Both the position numbers and the translations under genes were made by a program. A DNA stretch of 64,000 bases from Sphaerisporangium flaviroseum (GTDB lineage Bacteria; Actinomycetota; Actinomycetes; Streptosporangiales; Streptosporangiaceae): positions 1 through 64,000 of the forward strand of contig NZ_BAAAZR010000027.1 of NCBI RefSeq assembly GCF_039537005.1, given 5' to 3'. The notes beneath the pieces are model-generated. The model was given only the letters and a program-made list of their open reading frames with translations. It was not told the origin of the DNA and made no database searches. This document shows, piece after piece, positions 25,523 to 33,641 of this stretch (within the stretch, counting starts at the first letter, position 1; every line of letters starts with the position of its first letter).

Positions 25523-26740
25523 ATGGGCACTGGTTCAACCGGCTACGCGGTGATCGACGTCGAGACAACGGGGTTGCGGCCATCGTGGCACGACCGGATA
25601 GTCGAGGTGGGAATCGTCCATGTCGATCCCACCGGAGCAGTGACCGGTGAATGGAACACGCTGGTCAACCCGGAACGCGACCTCGGTCCACAGCACATCC
25701 ACGGCATCAGTGCCGGCGACATCCGACATGCCCCCACGTTCAAAGAGATCGCCGGCGCGGTGGCCACCCTGCTGCGGGGCCGCGTGCCCGTTGCCCACAA
25801 TCTCCGGTTCGACGCGGGGTTTCTCCAGCATGAATTCACCCGAATTGGTGTATCGACTCCGACATGTACGGAATTCGGAATCTGCACGATGACGGAGGCC
25901 CGTCAATTCCTCCCGCAGGCTCCGCGCAATCTCGCGGGCTGCTGCGCTGTGGCCGACATCCCGTTGGAGGGCCATCACAGCGCGCTCGCCGATGCCCGCG
26001 CCGCCGCCCGGCTCCTCGGCCACTATCTGACGCTGGCCCATCCGGTGCACCCCTGGCGACACGCCCTCCAGACGGCCGGCGGGATCGCATGGCCGGCGCT
26101 CGATGACACCGGAGTCCCATGGGTACGGCGCGGTGTGGCCGCGGAGCGGGAAGACCACTTCCTCGCCCGGATCCTCGACCGCCTTCCCCAGGAGGCGCAG
26201 CCCGTCCAGGCCACCTCCTATCTCGCCCTGCTCGATCGGGTGCTCCTCGATCACCAGATCTCAGGCGCCGAGGCCGACGCGCTGGTGGAACTGGCGACCG
26301 ACCTCGGACTGGGCAGGACGGCTCTGGATCGGCTGCATCACGACTACCTCATCGCCCTTGCCCATGCGGCCCTGGCCGACGGCGTCGTCACGGCCGGGGA
26401 GCGTCACGAGCTTCAACTGGTCGCCGATCTCCTCCGCCTGTCTCCCACAGCGGTCGACGAGGCTCTCGCCGGCGCCCGGGGACACTCCTCCGGGCATCTG
26501 ACACGGTTCGAACTGGAGCCGGGCGACCTCATCGTCTTCACCGGAGAGATGGACGGCGGACGCGAGTCATGGGAGGAGCGTGCCCGCCGAGCGTCCTACC
26601 TTCCCCATACCAACGTGACCAAGAAGGTCCGCCTGCTGGTCGCCGCCGACCCCGACACCCTCTCCGGCAAGGCCCGTAAAGCCCGCGCCTACGGCATACC
26701 GATCGTCACCCCGGACGCCTTCGCCCGCATGCTCGACTGA
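25523..26740 (+). CDS. DEDDh exonuclease fused to TerB-like and BRCT domains
   Basis: 405 residues. DnaQ-type 3'-5' exonuclease: Exo I VIDVETTGL (Asp12, Glu14), Exo II AHNLRFDAGF, Exo III HHSALADARA. A middle helical domain (about 240-330, ALAHAALADGVVTAGERHELQLVADLL) resembles the TerB/tellurite-resistance fold. The last 80 residues form a BRCT domain (LIVFTGEM, TKKVRLLVAADPD, GIPIVTPDAFARML). Probably a DNA-repair or nucleic-acid processing enzyme. The ATG was chosen for its very strong upstream GAGGAGGAGG; the 79-residue upstream extension lacks similarity. Confidence 0.87.
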   Translation: MGTGSTGYAVIDVETTGLRPSWHDRIVEVGIVHVDPTGAVTGEWNTLVNPERDLGPQHIHGISAGDIRHAPTFKEIAGAVATLLRGRVPVAHNLRFDAGFLQHEFTRIGVSTPTCTEFGICTMTEARQFLPQAPRNLAGCCAVADIPLEGHHSALADARAAARLLGHYLTLAHPVHPWRHALQTAGGIAWPALDDTGVPWVRRGVAAEREDHFLARILDRLPQEAQPVQATSYLALLDRVLLDHQISGAEADALVELATDLGLGRTALDRLHHDYLIALAHAALADGVVTAGERHELQLVADLLRLSPTAVDEALAGARGHSSGHLTRFELEPGDLIVFTGEMDGGRESWEERARRASYLPHTNVTKKVRLLVAADPDTLSGKARKARAYGIPIVTPDAFARMLD

Positions 26741-26953
26741 AACACCCAGACCCGAGCACCTCGGTCAACCGGGCCGCTACAAGCTGCTCGCCGAGGTCGT
26801 CGCATGTGTTTCCCCATGTTGAACGCCGCGTCGTCGGCGTGCGCGAGCACACGGTCGACTCCAAGGTTCTCGCACCCGTGCTCACTGCTTTCTTCCGCTC
26901 CTGAGCAGCACCGACGAGACACCGTTGGCAAGATCCACTACAGCGCCTTGGGC

Positions 26954-27562
26954 TCAGTGGCCGGTGGCGCGGGTGGCGCGGCGGCGGGCGTTCTGGCGTC
27001 TGGTCTTCACCTCCACGCCGCAGGAGCTCATGCTGCACCAGCGGCGGCTGCGGTTCTTGCTCAGATCCAGGAACAGGCCCGCGCATCCCCCGCTGGACGC
27101 GCACACCCTGACCCGGTCCACCGGCCCGGCTGTCAGCAACTCGATCGCCGAGCGGGCGACCGGCCACCACGTCCGATTCGGGTCGTCGCCGTCGAAGGCC
27201 CAGCCGTACGCGCCGTCCGCGCGCACCAGGTGCGCCGCGGCCATCGCGGCGCGGTAGGCGTCTTGGAGGGCCGCCAGGTCGGCGGCGGCAGGCTCGGTGC
27301 CCCGCGCGATGGCGTGGAACGCGTGGAAGACCGTCTCGCGGAGTTCGAGTGCGGCGTTGAACGCCTCCTGCGCCGGGCCCGGCTCGGCGGCGGCCCGGCG
27401 CAGCAGCCGCTCGGCCACTTCCTGGTCCACGACACCGGCCCGCAGTGCCCATTGGGCCAGGTCACCGTAGGCGAAGAGGGTCTCCTTCGGCACCTTCAGC
27501 CGTCGCCCGTCCAGAGAGTTGGCGAAGTCGAGGCACAGGACGCCCCCGAAGAACTCGGTCAT
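26954..27562 (-). CDS. ABATE/CGNR zinc-finger family regulator
   Basis: 202 residues. The N-terminal ABATE domain begins LCLDFANSLDGR; the C terminus has a zinc finger of CGNR type: CASSGGCAGLFLDLSKNRSRRWCSMSSCG, given here as Cys near 157, 162, 177 and 182. The eponymous CGNR reads CGVE in this protein, a divergence in the last two residues. The family is thought to be transcriptional regulators. Divergent from the VOC gene with an 88-bp spacer, so it may control that gene and itself. Start ATG preceded by GGTGGTGGAC. Confidence 0.85.
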   Translation of the reverse strand: MTEFFGGVLCLDFANSLDGRRLKVPKETLFAYGDLAQWALRAGVVDQEVAERLLRRAAAEPGPAQEAFNAALELRETVFHAFHAIARGTEPAAADLAALQDAYRAAMAAAHLVRADGAYGWAFDGDDPNRTWWPVARSAIELLTAGPVDRVRVCASSGGCAGLFLDLSKNRSRRWCSMSSCGVEVKTRRQNARRRATRATGH

Positions 27563-27650
27563 GTCCACCACCAAAACACGTTTAGGTGGCAGCCATGCGG
27601 ATAATGCTGCCAGTGAAACGAGTTTAGCCGGTGGACAACAGGAGTCCGCG

Positions 27651-28307
27651 ATGATGAACGCCCTGACCGCCATCCCGATCGCCGTACGCGCCACACGCGC
27701 CCTGGCCCGCTCGGCCCTGCCGGACAGCCCTGTGGTCCCCGACGGCCATTCCTGGCCACGCCGCTGGACGGCTGCCCGCAGGCACCGGACGACGCCCGCG
27801 AGCCAGTCCGACTCCCCCACGAGCCCGTCCGACTCCCCCGCGAGCCAGTCCGACTCCCACGCCAGCCCGTCCGACTCCCCCGCGACCGCACCGCAGAGGT
27901 CTGCGGGCGACCCGCCATCACCGCCGCGGTTCACCCTGACGGCCGTGGTCCTCGACACCCGCGATCCCGCCGCGCTCGCCCGCTTCTACGCCCGGCTGCT
28001 CGGCTGGGAGCTCGCCACCGAGAAGCCCGGGTGGGTGACGCTGAGGGCCCGCGACGGCTCGACCGGCATGTCCTTCCAGGCCGAGCCCCTGTACGAGCCG
28101 CCGGCCTGGCCCGCCCGCCCCGGCGGTCGGCTGATGATGGCCCACCTGGACATCGAGGTGGACGACCTGGAAGCCGCCAGGGCCCACGCCGTCGCGTGCG
28201 GTGCGACGACCGCGGACTTCCAGCCGCAGGACCAGGTCCGCGTCTGCCTCGACCCGGACGGCCACCCCTTCTGCCTCTGGCTGGACCTCGGCCGCGCATC
28301 GGCCTGA
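27651..28307 (+). CDS. VOC-family (glyoxalase-like) protein with repetitive N-terminal extension
   Basis: 218 residues. The C-terminal 120 residues are a vicinal-oxygen-chelate domain of the CFP32/glyoxalase-like type (DTRDPAALARFYARLLGW, MMAHLDIEVDDLEAARAHA, DPDGHPFCLWL). The first about 90 residues are Ala/Arg-rich then Ser/Asp/Pro-rich, with four 7-residue repeats encoded by a 21-bp minisatellite; such an extension is unusual for VOC proteins. The start ATG has CAGGAG eight bases before. A start closer to the VOC domain is possible, but no good ribosome site is present. Divergently paired with the CGNR regulator. Confidence 0.8.
   Translation: MMNALTAIPIAVRATRALARSALPDSPVVPDGHSWPRRWTAARRHRTTPASQSDSPTSPSDSPASQSDSHASPSDSPATAPQRSAGDPPSPPRFTLTAVVLDTRDPAALARFYARLLGWELATEKPGWVTLRARDGSTGMSFQAEPLYEPPAWPARPGGRLMMAHLDIEVDDLEAARAHAVACGATTADFQPQDQVRVCLDPDGHPFCLWLDLGRASA
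27798..27881. repeat. Four 21-bp tandem repeats in VOC N-terminal extension
   Basis: Units of the form gcgagccagtccgactcccc repeat four times with 2-4 differences each; they encode Ser-Gln/Pro-Ser-Asp-Ser-Pro units. Confidence 0.9.
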
Positions 28308-28487
28308 TTCCGCGCACCAGGACACCGGCGCGGATCATCTCTCGAGTCAGGACGAAAGCTCACGCACGTTCCTCGGCCCGCGCCTTGGCGGCTCTGCGAC
28401 GGCGGATGCCCACCACGCGAGCCGGTGACGTGGCCAGGTCGTCCCAGGTCACGTAGCCGCCGGAAGCTGTCGCGACGTGATGGTGCC

Positions 28488-29231
28488 TCACATGGCGATG
28501 CGGTGATGCCTGCCCTGCCTGCGGTGGCGGCCGTGCGTGCCCGTGGATCGTCTCCTCGCCGACGCCCTGGTCATCACCATCACCGACCCGAGGACCAGGA
28601 CGGTGATCCCCCCGGTGAAGGCGACGCCTTCCGGGCTGAGCACCGCCGGGATCTGGTCGTGTCCCATCGCCTCGATGGTGATGACGGCCTGTTCGCGTGG
28701 CGCACTGACCAACGGCGCCTTCATCTGCCGCGGCTCCGTGGACCGCTCCAGTGAGCCGACCTGCACCTGCTTCTCGTGAACCTTGCGGGGCAGGCCGTAC
28801 CCGACGACCTTGCTCTCGTCGCGGATCTTCCGTTTGAGCCAGACCTTGTCGACGTTCGCCTCGATCGTGTGCAGCTTGCCGTTCTCGACCTTCTCGACGA
28901 CACCGACGTGGTCGACCTTGCCCGCTTTCTTGGACCCGGCCCAGTCGTAGAAGACCAGCGCACCAGGCTCGGGCGTGTCGGACCAGGCTCCCTGCCGCTG
29001 GAACCACTTCGCGTGGGAAGGCGTCCACGCGAACTGGCCCACGTAGCCCTGGACATCCGCCTTCTCGGCCGCCCAGGCGATGAACATGTCGCACCACGGC
29101 GCGTTCTTGTACTGCGGGTCCGCCACGGCATCGGAGTACCACTCGCCGAACTTGGTGTACTGGCTCGCGCCCTCTTTGTAGCCGAGTTCCGAGCGCATGG
29201 CTTCAAGCAGGCCGTCGGCAATGGGATCCAC
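28488..29231 (-). CDS. CHAP-domain cell-wall amidase/peptidase, membrane anchored
   Basis: 247 residues. CHAP (NlpC/P60-like) hydrolase domain: catalytic Cys in NAPWCDMF (Cys46), His in KVDHVGVVE, polar third residue in TIEANVD. A C-terminal hydrophobic helix (GVAFTGGITVLVLGSVMVM) and an Arg/His-rich tail follow; no N-terminal signal peptide is evident, so topology is unclear. GTG start with CGGAG five bases upstream. The leader carries a ydaO-like c-di-AMP riboswitch candidate, matching the known control of cell-wall hydrolases in actinobacteria. Confidence 0.85.
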   Translation of the reverse strand: MDPIADGLLEAMRSELGYKEGASQYTKFGEWYSDAVADPQYKNAPWCDMFIAWAAEKADVQGYVGQFAWTPSHAKWFQRQGAWSDTPEPGALVFYDWAGSKKAGKVDHVGVVEKVENGKLHTIEANVDKVWLKRKIRDESKVVGYGLPRKVHEKQVQVGSLERSTEPRQMKAPLVSAPREQAVITIEAMGHDQIPAVLSPEGVAFTGGITVLVLGSVMVMTRASARRRSTGTHGRHRRQGRHHRIAM

Positions 29232-29247
29232 TGGACTCCGGGGTCTC

Positions 29248-29400
29248 CTCTGTCGGTCGGCTACCGGGCCGGGCGGCGTTCGCCGCGGAACGCGGCCGAT
29301 ACCTCTCCGGCACCGGCGGTTTCACCTCTGCGAGCAGGTGGGAGTCCCCAACCCCAAGCTCGCCCCACGCGTGGCCTGTAAGCCGGCTTGGACCCCCGTC
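29248..29400 (-). promoter_or_regulatory. ydaO-type c-di-AMP riboswitch candidate
   Basis: On the minus strand the leader contains, in order, GGGGACUCCCACC, then AGGUGAAACCG, then a GC-rich helix region, and near the 3' end CCCGGUAGCCGACCGACAG. These correspond to the conserved GGGGGACCC, GGGGUGAAUC and ACCCGACAGCUAACC elements of ydaO-class riboswitches, mostly with transitions. GCGAGC/GCTCGC flank the first element as a stem. The call rests on motif order, spacing and the CHAP gene downstream; the boundaries are approximate. Confidence 0.6.
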
Positions 29401-29559
29401 CGCTAACGATGGACTTTAGTAGATGACAGCCGCCAAACAGCCGACAATCACAAAAAGGCATGAAGGCTCAGGATCATCGCGATAAGCCCGGCGGGTGGAA
29501 TTTCACCCGATAGACCATTTGACGGCCCACGGAGGAAACTTCTCCCGTCATACCCTGCG

Positions 29560-30540
29560 TCAGTGGCCGTGCTCGCCCTGCTCGGCGTGCTCGGCAGATT
29601 CGGCGGGCTCGGCGGGGGTGGCCGTCGGCTCGGGGTCGGTGATGACGGGCGCGGCCTGGCCGGCTTGGACGGCGAAGTCGGCGGTGCGCACGGCTTCCCC
29701 GTGCTTGAAGTCCAGGAACAGCCGGTAGTCGCCGCGGCTGGGCACCTCGGCGTAGAAGGTGATCTCCGGACCGGACGGCGTCTTGCCGTCTCCCGGTTCC
29801 CCATCTGGGTGCACGTGCAGGTAGGCCAGGTCTCCACCGCGCAGAGCCACCAGGTGGCCGTACGCGCCGAGATAGGGCTGCAGGTCGGTGACCGGCCTGC
29901 CGTCCTTGCTCACCTTCAGCACGAGCTTGCTCGCCCGGCCGGGGGTCAGCTCGCCGTCGAGGGTGACGGTGTAGCCGTCCACCGTCGCCGTACGGTGGGG
30001 CTCGGGGAGCGGCTTGGGCTCGTAGCGGCCGGCGGCGTACAGATCCACGCCGAGAGTCATGCCGTCCGCGCCCTCGGGGGCGAAGTCGGCGAACGCGCGG
30101 TACGTTCCCGCCTCGGGCAGCGTGAGCGGTACCGTCCAGGTGCCGTCGGCGGTCGAACGCGGATGGAGGTGCTGGAAGCTCCCGAGATCTCGTGGCACCA
30201 CGATGAAGTGCAGCTTCTTGTCGTGCTCCACCTGGTAGGCGGTTACCGGCCTCCCGTCAGGCCCGGTCACGGTGAACCGGAAGTCCATGGTGCGGCCGGG
30301 CCTGATCTTCGTGGTCAACGGGGTCAGGGTGTAGCCGTTCTGGGACACCTGGAGTCCTCCGGGGATCGCCGTCGCGCCCGCCGGGCCGGTCTCACCGGGG
30401 GCGGTCGTCTCGTGGACGGCATGCCCGCTCGGGGCCGGCGGCGTGCCGACGCCTCCCATCAGCTTGCCGGCCCCGAAGGTTCCGGCGAAGACCACGGCGA
30501 GTCCGAGGGCATAGGCTCCGAGCTTCGCGGGGGTGTTCAT
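29560..30540 (-). CDS. Membrane-anchored His-rich protein of the copper operon
   Basis: 326 residues: an N-terminal membrane helix (LGAYALGLAVVFAGTFGAG), then an extracytoplasmic region with two beta-rich domains that look like cupredoxin/FixH-type sandwiches (motifs LHFIVVPRDLGSFQHLHP and YGHLVALRGGDLAYLHVHP), ending in a Glu/His-rich tail (AEHAEQGEHGH). His clusters suggest Cu binding outside the membrane. It starts in a TGATG overlap with the copZ stop, so the two are one operon. The family has no established function that I can name. Confidence 0.8.
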   Translation of the reverse strand: MNTPAKLGAYALGLAVVFAGTFGAGKLMGGVGTPPAPSGHAVHETTAPGETGPAGATAIPGGLQVSQNGYTLTPLTTKIRPGRTMDFRFTVTGPDGRPVTAYQVEHDKKLHFIVVPRDLGSFQHLHPRSTADGTWTVPLTLPEAGTYRAFADFAPEGADGMTLGVDLYAAGRYEPKPLPEPHRTATVDGYTVTLDGELTPGRASKLVLKVSKDGRPVTDLQPYLGAYGHLVALRGGDLAYLHVHPDGEPGDGKTPSGPEITFYAEVPSRGDYRLFLDFKHGEAVRTADFAVQAGQAAPVITDPEPTATPAEPAESAEHAEQGEHGH

Positions 30541-30749
30541 CACCGGTTCACCACTTCGTACCCGGCCTGCTCGACCGCGGCGGTCATGGCGGCATCGTCG
30601 ACCGGGCCGTCGCTGTCGACCGTCACCAGACCCGTGGGCAGGTCGACCTTGACACCGGTGACGCCGGGGACCTCTCCGACCTCTTCTGTGACCGAGCTGA
30701 CGCAGTGGCCGCACGTCATCCCTTTGACGGTGTAGGTGGTGGTGGTCAT
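30540..30749 (-). CDS. copZ: CopZ-like copper chaperone (HMA domain)
   Basis: 69 residues, a single heavy-metal-associated domain with the metal-binding GMTCGHC near the N terminus, followed by the typical beta-alpha-beta pattern ending AVEQAGYEV. It shuttles Cu(I) in the cytoplasm, usually to a CopA ATPase, which is not in the window. The ATG follows CAGGAG at eight bases. CsoR-type boxes lie upstream, so copper induction is expected. Confidence 0.92.
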   Translation of the reverse strand: MTTTTYTVKGMTCGHCVSSVTEEVGEVPGVTGVKVDLPTGLVTVDSDGPVDDAAMTAAVEQAGYEVVNR

Positions 30750-30826
30750 CGCGATCACTCCTGTTATCGGAAGTCGTCTATCGAACGTCAGTACCGGACC
30801 AGGCGGGGATCCACACCCTTGCCTAG

Positions 30827-30842
30827 AACCCACGGGGGGTAT
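30827..30842 (-). promoter_or_regulatory. CsoR-like box 1
   Basis: AACCCACGGGGGGTAT, an imperfect G/C-tract palindrome of the CsoR type, 78 bp upstream of copZ; likely its copper-responsive operator. Confidence 0.5.
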
Positions 30843-30863
30843 CCGACGACCGGGAACCTAACA

Positions 30864-30879
30864 TACCCCCAAGGGGTTA
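30864..30879. promoter_or_regulatory. CsoR-like box 2
   Basis: TACCCCCAAGGGGTTA, a near-perfect palindrome with the C-tract/G-tract pattern of CsoR operators, in the middle of the divergent promoter region. Confidence 0.65.
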
Positions 30880-30928
30880 GCAAGCCATCGTCGCACGCAT
30901 CGCGGCGATGAGCCTCTTGCGTTCGATG

Positions 30929-30943
30929 TACCCCCTGGGGGTA
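30929..30943 (+). promoter_or_regulatory. CsoR-like box 3
   Basis: TACCCCCTGGGGGTA, a perfect palindrome, 49 bp upstream of the DUF4396 gene. It fits the GTAnCCCnnnGGGnTAC-like consensus for copper-sensing CsoR repressors. Confidence 0.75.
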
Positions 30944-30991
30944 TATTCACAGGGGAGATCGGTCCCCCACCCGAAAGGAACGTGACACCCC

Positions 30992-31504
30992 ATGGACCAT
31001 TCAGCCCACGACCACGTCCCGCACCGGCACACCGAACACGGCGGCGGACACGGCGGCGGACGCGGCGACTCCTCCTGGCGCACCGCCGCCCAGGCGACGC
31101 TGCACTGCCTGACCGGCTGTGCCATCGGCGAAGTTCTCGGCATGATCATCGGTACCGCGGCCGGACTGCACTCCGGCGCCACCGTCGCACTGGCGATCGC
31201 GCTGGCCTTCGTCTTCGGCTACGCGCTGACCATGCGCGGAGTGCTCAGAGCGGGCCTGAACCTGCGCCAGGCGCTGAAGGTCGCCCTGGCCGCCGACACC
31301 GTCTCGATCGCGGTGATGGAGATCATCGACAACATCGTGATGATCGCCGTGCCCGGCGCCATGGACGCCGGCCTGACCAGCGTCCTGTTCTGGGCGGCCC
31401 TGGCCTTCTCCCTCGCCCTCGCCTTCGTGCTCACCGTGCCGGTCAACCGCCGGCTGATCGCCAAGGGCCGCGGACACGCCGTCGTCCACGCCTACCACCA
31501 CTGA
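30992..31504 (+). CDS. DUF4396 membrane protein
   Basis: 170 residues. The N terminus is His-rich (MDHSAHDHVPHRHTEHGGGHGG), then four hydrophobic segments separated by short loops, and a C-terminal HAVVHAYHH. Matches the DUF4396 family (CLTGCAIGEVLGMIIG, LNLRQALKVALAADTVSIAVMEI). His-rich ends and CsoR-type control suggest copper transport or storage at the membrane. Divergent from copZ, forming a copper divergon. SD AAAGGAA ten bases upstream. Confidence 0.85.
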   Translation: MDHSAHDHVPHRHTEHGGGHGGGRGDSSWRTAAQATLHCLTGCAIGEVLGMIIGTAAGLHSGATVALAIALAFVFGYALTMRGVLRAGLNLRQALKVALAADTVSIAVMEIIDNIVMIAVPGAMDAGLTSVLFWAALAFSLALAFVLTVPVNRRLIAKGRGHAVVHAYHH

Positions 31505-31532
31505 GACACCTGGTCGCGGCCCTGGACGAAGG

Positions 31533-31560
31533 CACGGGACTCCCCCGGGGGCAGTCCGTG
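31533..31560 (+). terminator. Imperfect hairpin after DUF4396
   Basis: CACGGGACTCCCCC pairs with GGGGGCAGTCCGTG (two bulges), 28 bp past the stop. Confidence 0.5.
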
Positions 31561-31576
31561 ACGCCGCGCCAGGAAC

Positions 31577-33622
31577 GTGTCGATTATTGGCCCCCTGCCG
31601 GCCGAACCAATGTGGTGGTCGAGCACGTATCTCCCGGCGGACGGCTCGAAACGAGGATTTGGCGGAAAGACATTGACGCGACTTGGTCAGCCGTCGGCCC
31701 GGAAACAGGCGACCACGGAAGACGACCCGGCAACGGACGGCGACCTGGAGCACACGCCAGAGGACGAGGCCGGCAGCCAGGACAACACGGGTGACGTCGC
31801 AGGGGACGGGGCCGGCGACCGGGGCAGAGCCGATGACGCCTCAACGGACGAGGCCGGCGCACGGGACAGAACCGGTGACGCCTCAACGGACCAGGCCGAC
31901 GCACGGGACAGAACCGGTGACGCCCCAACGGACCAGGCCGGCGGCCGGGACGACGAGATGGCCGGTGATCCCGCAGGCCGACTCCGGGGACCGCGCCGCG
32001 TCGCCACATGGGTGACCACCGGCCTGGCCTGCCTGGTCGTGCTGTTCGCCCTCATCGCCCCGAACGATCTGAACCGCTTCTCGCTCAGCGCGTTTCTGCG
32101 CATCCCGGTGGAGGGCCTCGTCGGGGTCGTCCTCCTCCTGGTCCTGCGGGCGAGCGCCAGACGGGTGGTGGCGGTGCTCGCCGGAGTGGCCCTCGGCCTG
32201 CTGACGGTCCTGAAACTGCTCGACATGGGGTTCCTCAAGTTCGTCGCCCGGCCGTTCGACGTGGTGCTCGACTGGGTCCTGCTCGGGCCCGCGTGGGAGT
32301 TCGTCAGGGACGCGTATGGCCTGGGCGGTGCGATCGGCGCCGTGGTCCTGCTCGTGGCCGTCGCCGCCGCCATGCTCATCCTCATGCCGCTGTCGGTGCT
32401 GAGCCTGACCAGGATCGCGGTCCGGCACCGCTCCACGACGATGCGGACGGTCGCGGTGCTCGCGGTCATCGTGCTCGTCGACATACTGGCCGGCAGGCCG
32501 ATCACCCCCAAGGTGCCGCTCGCCAAACTGGCCTACGCCCGGGCACAGCAGGTACGCGCGGGGCTGCACGACCAGGAGGCGTTCGCGGCGGAAGCCGCCG
32601 TCGACGCCTTCCGCGACACCCCGGGCGAGAAACTGCTGACCGGGCTGCGCCGCAAGGACGTCGTTCTCGCCTTCGTCGAGAGCTACGGGCGCGACGCGGT
32701 CGAGGACCCCGAGATCGCGCCACCGGTCCGCGCGGTGCTCGACGCGGAAGACCGGCGGCTGCGCGCGGCCGGGTTCGCTTCCCGCAGCGCCTTCCTCACC
32801 TCGCCGACGTTCGGCGGCAGCAGCTGGCAGGCCCAGTCCACGTTCCTATCGGGCCTGTGGATCAACAACCAGCCGCGCTACCGCAACCTGGTCTCAAGCG
32901 ATCGCCTGACGCTGCCCAGCGCCTTCCGTCGCGCGAACTGGCGCACCGTCGCCGTCGCGCCGGGGATCCGCCGGGCATGGCCGGAGGCGTTGTTCTTCGG
33001 CTACGAACGGACCTACGCGTCCTGGGATCTCCAGTATCGCGGCCCGCGCTTCTCCTGGGCGCTCATGCCCGACCAGTTCACCCTGGCGGGCTTCGAACGC
33101 CTGGAACACGCGAGGAAGGATCGCGGCCCGCTGATGGCGACGATCCCCCTGGTGTCGAGCCACACACCCTGGACGCCCATCCCCAAGTTCCTCCCCTGGA
33201 AAGACCTCGGGGACGGCTCGGTCTTCACCCCCATCGCCGCGGCCGGCCCCTCGCCCAAGGTGTGGCGCAGCACCGCCCAGTTGCGCGCTGACTACGGGCG
33301 TTCCATCGAGTACTCGCTGAGCAGCCTGCTCTCCTACATAGAGACCTACGGCGACGACGATCTCGTGGTGGTCTTCCTCGGCGACCACCAGCCGAACCCG
33401 ACCGTCACCGGCCCGCGTGCCAAATGGGACGTGCCGATCACCATCGTCGCCCACGACCAGGCCGTCCTGGACCAGATCTCCGGGTGGGGCTGGCATGACG
33501 GCCTGACGCCCGGCCCGCAGGCACCGGTCTGGCGGATGGACCAGTTCCGGGACCGGTTCCTTACCGCCTTCGGATCGCAGCCCCGCCCCGTACCATCACC
33601 CAACTCGACGACGGGCCGGTAG
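31577..33622 (+). CDS. Membrane-embedded sulfatase/phosphatase-superfamily protein
   Basis: About 681 residues. An acidic, repetitive N-terminal region (to about 135) with three 42-bp repeats encoding GDASTDQADARDRT-like units, then four to five membrane helices (145-310), then an extracellular alkaline-phosphatase-superfamily domain: VVLAFVESYGRDA, FGGSSWQAQSTFLSGLW, PLVSSHTPWTP, VVVFLGDHQPNP. The layout resembles LTA-synthase-like sulfatases that modify cell-surface polymers. The start is uncertain: GTG 31577 is the first possible, with ATG 31610 and TTG 31672 as alternatives. Not obviously in an operon. Confidence 0.8.
   Translation: MSIIGPLPAEPMWWSSTYLPADGSKRGFGGKTLTRLGQPSARKQATTEDDPATDGDLEHTPEDEAGSQDNTGDVAGDGAGDRGRADDASTDEAGARDRTGDASTDQADARDRTGDAPTDQAGGRDDEMAGDPAGRLRGPRRVATWVTTGLACLVVLFALIAPNDLNRFSLSAFLRIPVEGLVGVVLLLVLRASARRVVAVLAGVALGLLTVLKLLDMGFLKFVARPFDVVLDWVLLGPAWEFVRDAYGLGGAIGAVVLLVAVAAAMLILMPLSVLSLTRIAVRHRSTTMRTVAVLAVIVLVDILAGRPITPKVPLAKLAYARAQQVRAGLHDQEAFAAEAAVDAFRDTPGEKLLTGLRRKDVVLAFVESYGRDAVEDPEIAPPVRAVLDAEDRRLRAAGFASRSAFLTSPTFGGSSWQAQSTFLSGLWINNQPRYRNLVSSDRLTLPSAFRRANWRTVAVAPGIRRAWPEALFFGYERTYASWDLQYRGPRFSWALMPDQFTLAGFERLEHARKDRGPLMATIPLVSSHTPWTPIPKFLPWKDLGDGSVFTPIAAAGPSPKVWRSTAQLRADYGRSIEYSLSSLLSYIETYGDDDLVVVFLGDHQPNPTVTGPRAKWDVPITIVAHDQAVLDQISGWGWHDGLTPGPQAPVWRMDQFRDRFLTAFGSQPRPVPSPNSTTGR
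31830..31955 (+). repeat. Three 42-bp in-frame tandem repeats
   Basis: Units beginning gatgacgcctcaacggac repeat three times with few changes inside the acidic cytoplasmic tail of the sulfatase-like protein. Boundaries are approximate. Confidence 0.8.
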
Positions 33623-33641
33623 CGGCGCCATGTACGGCGGG

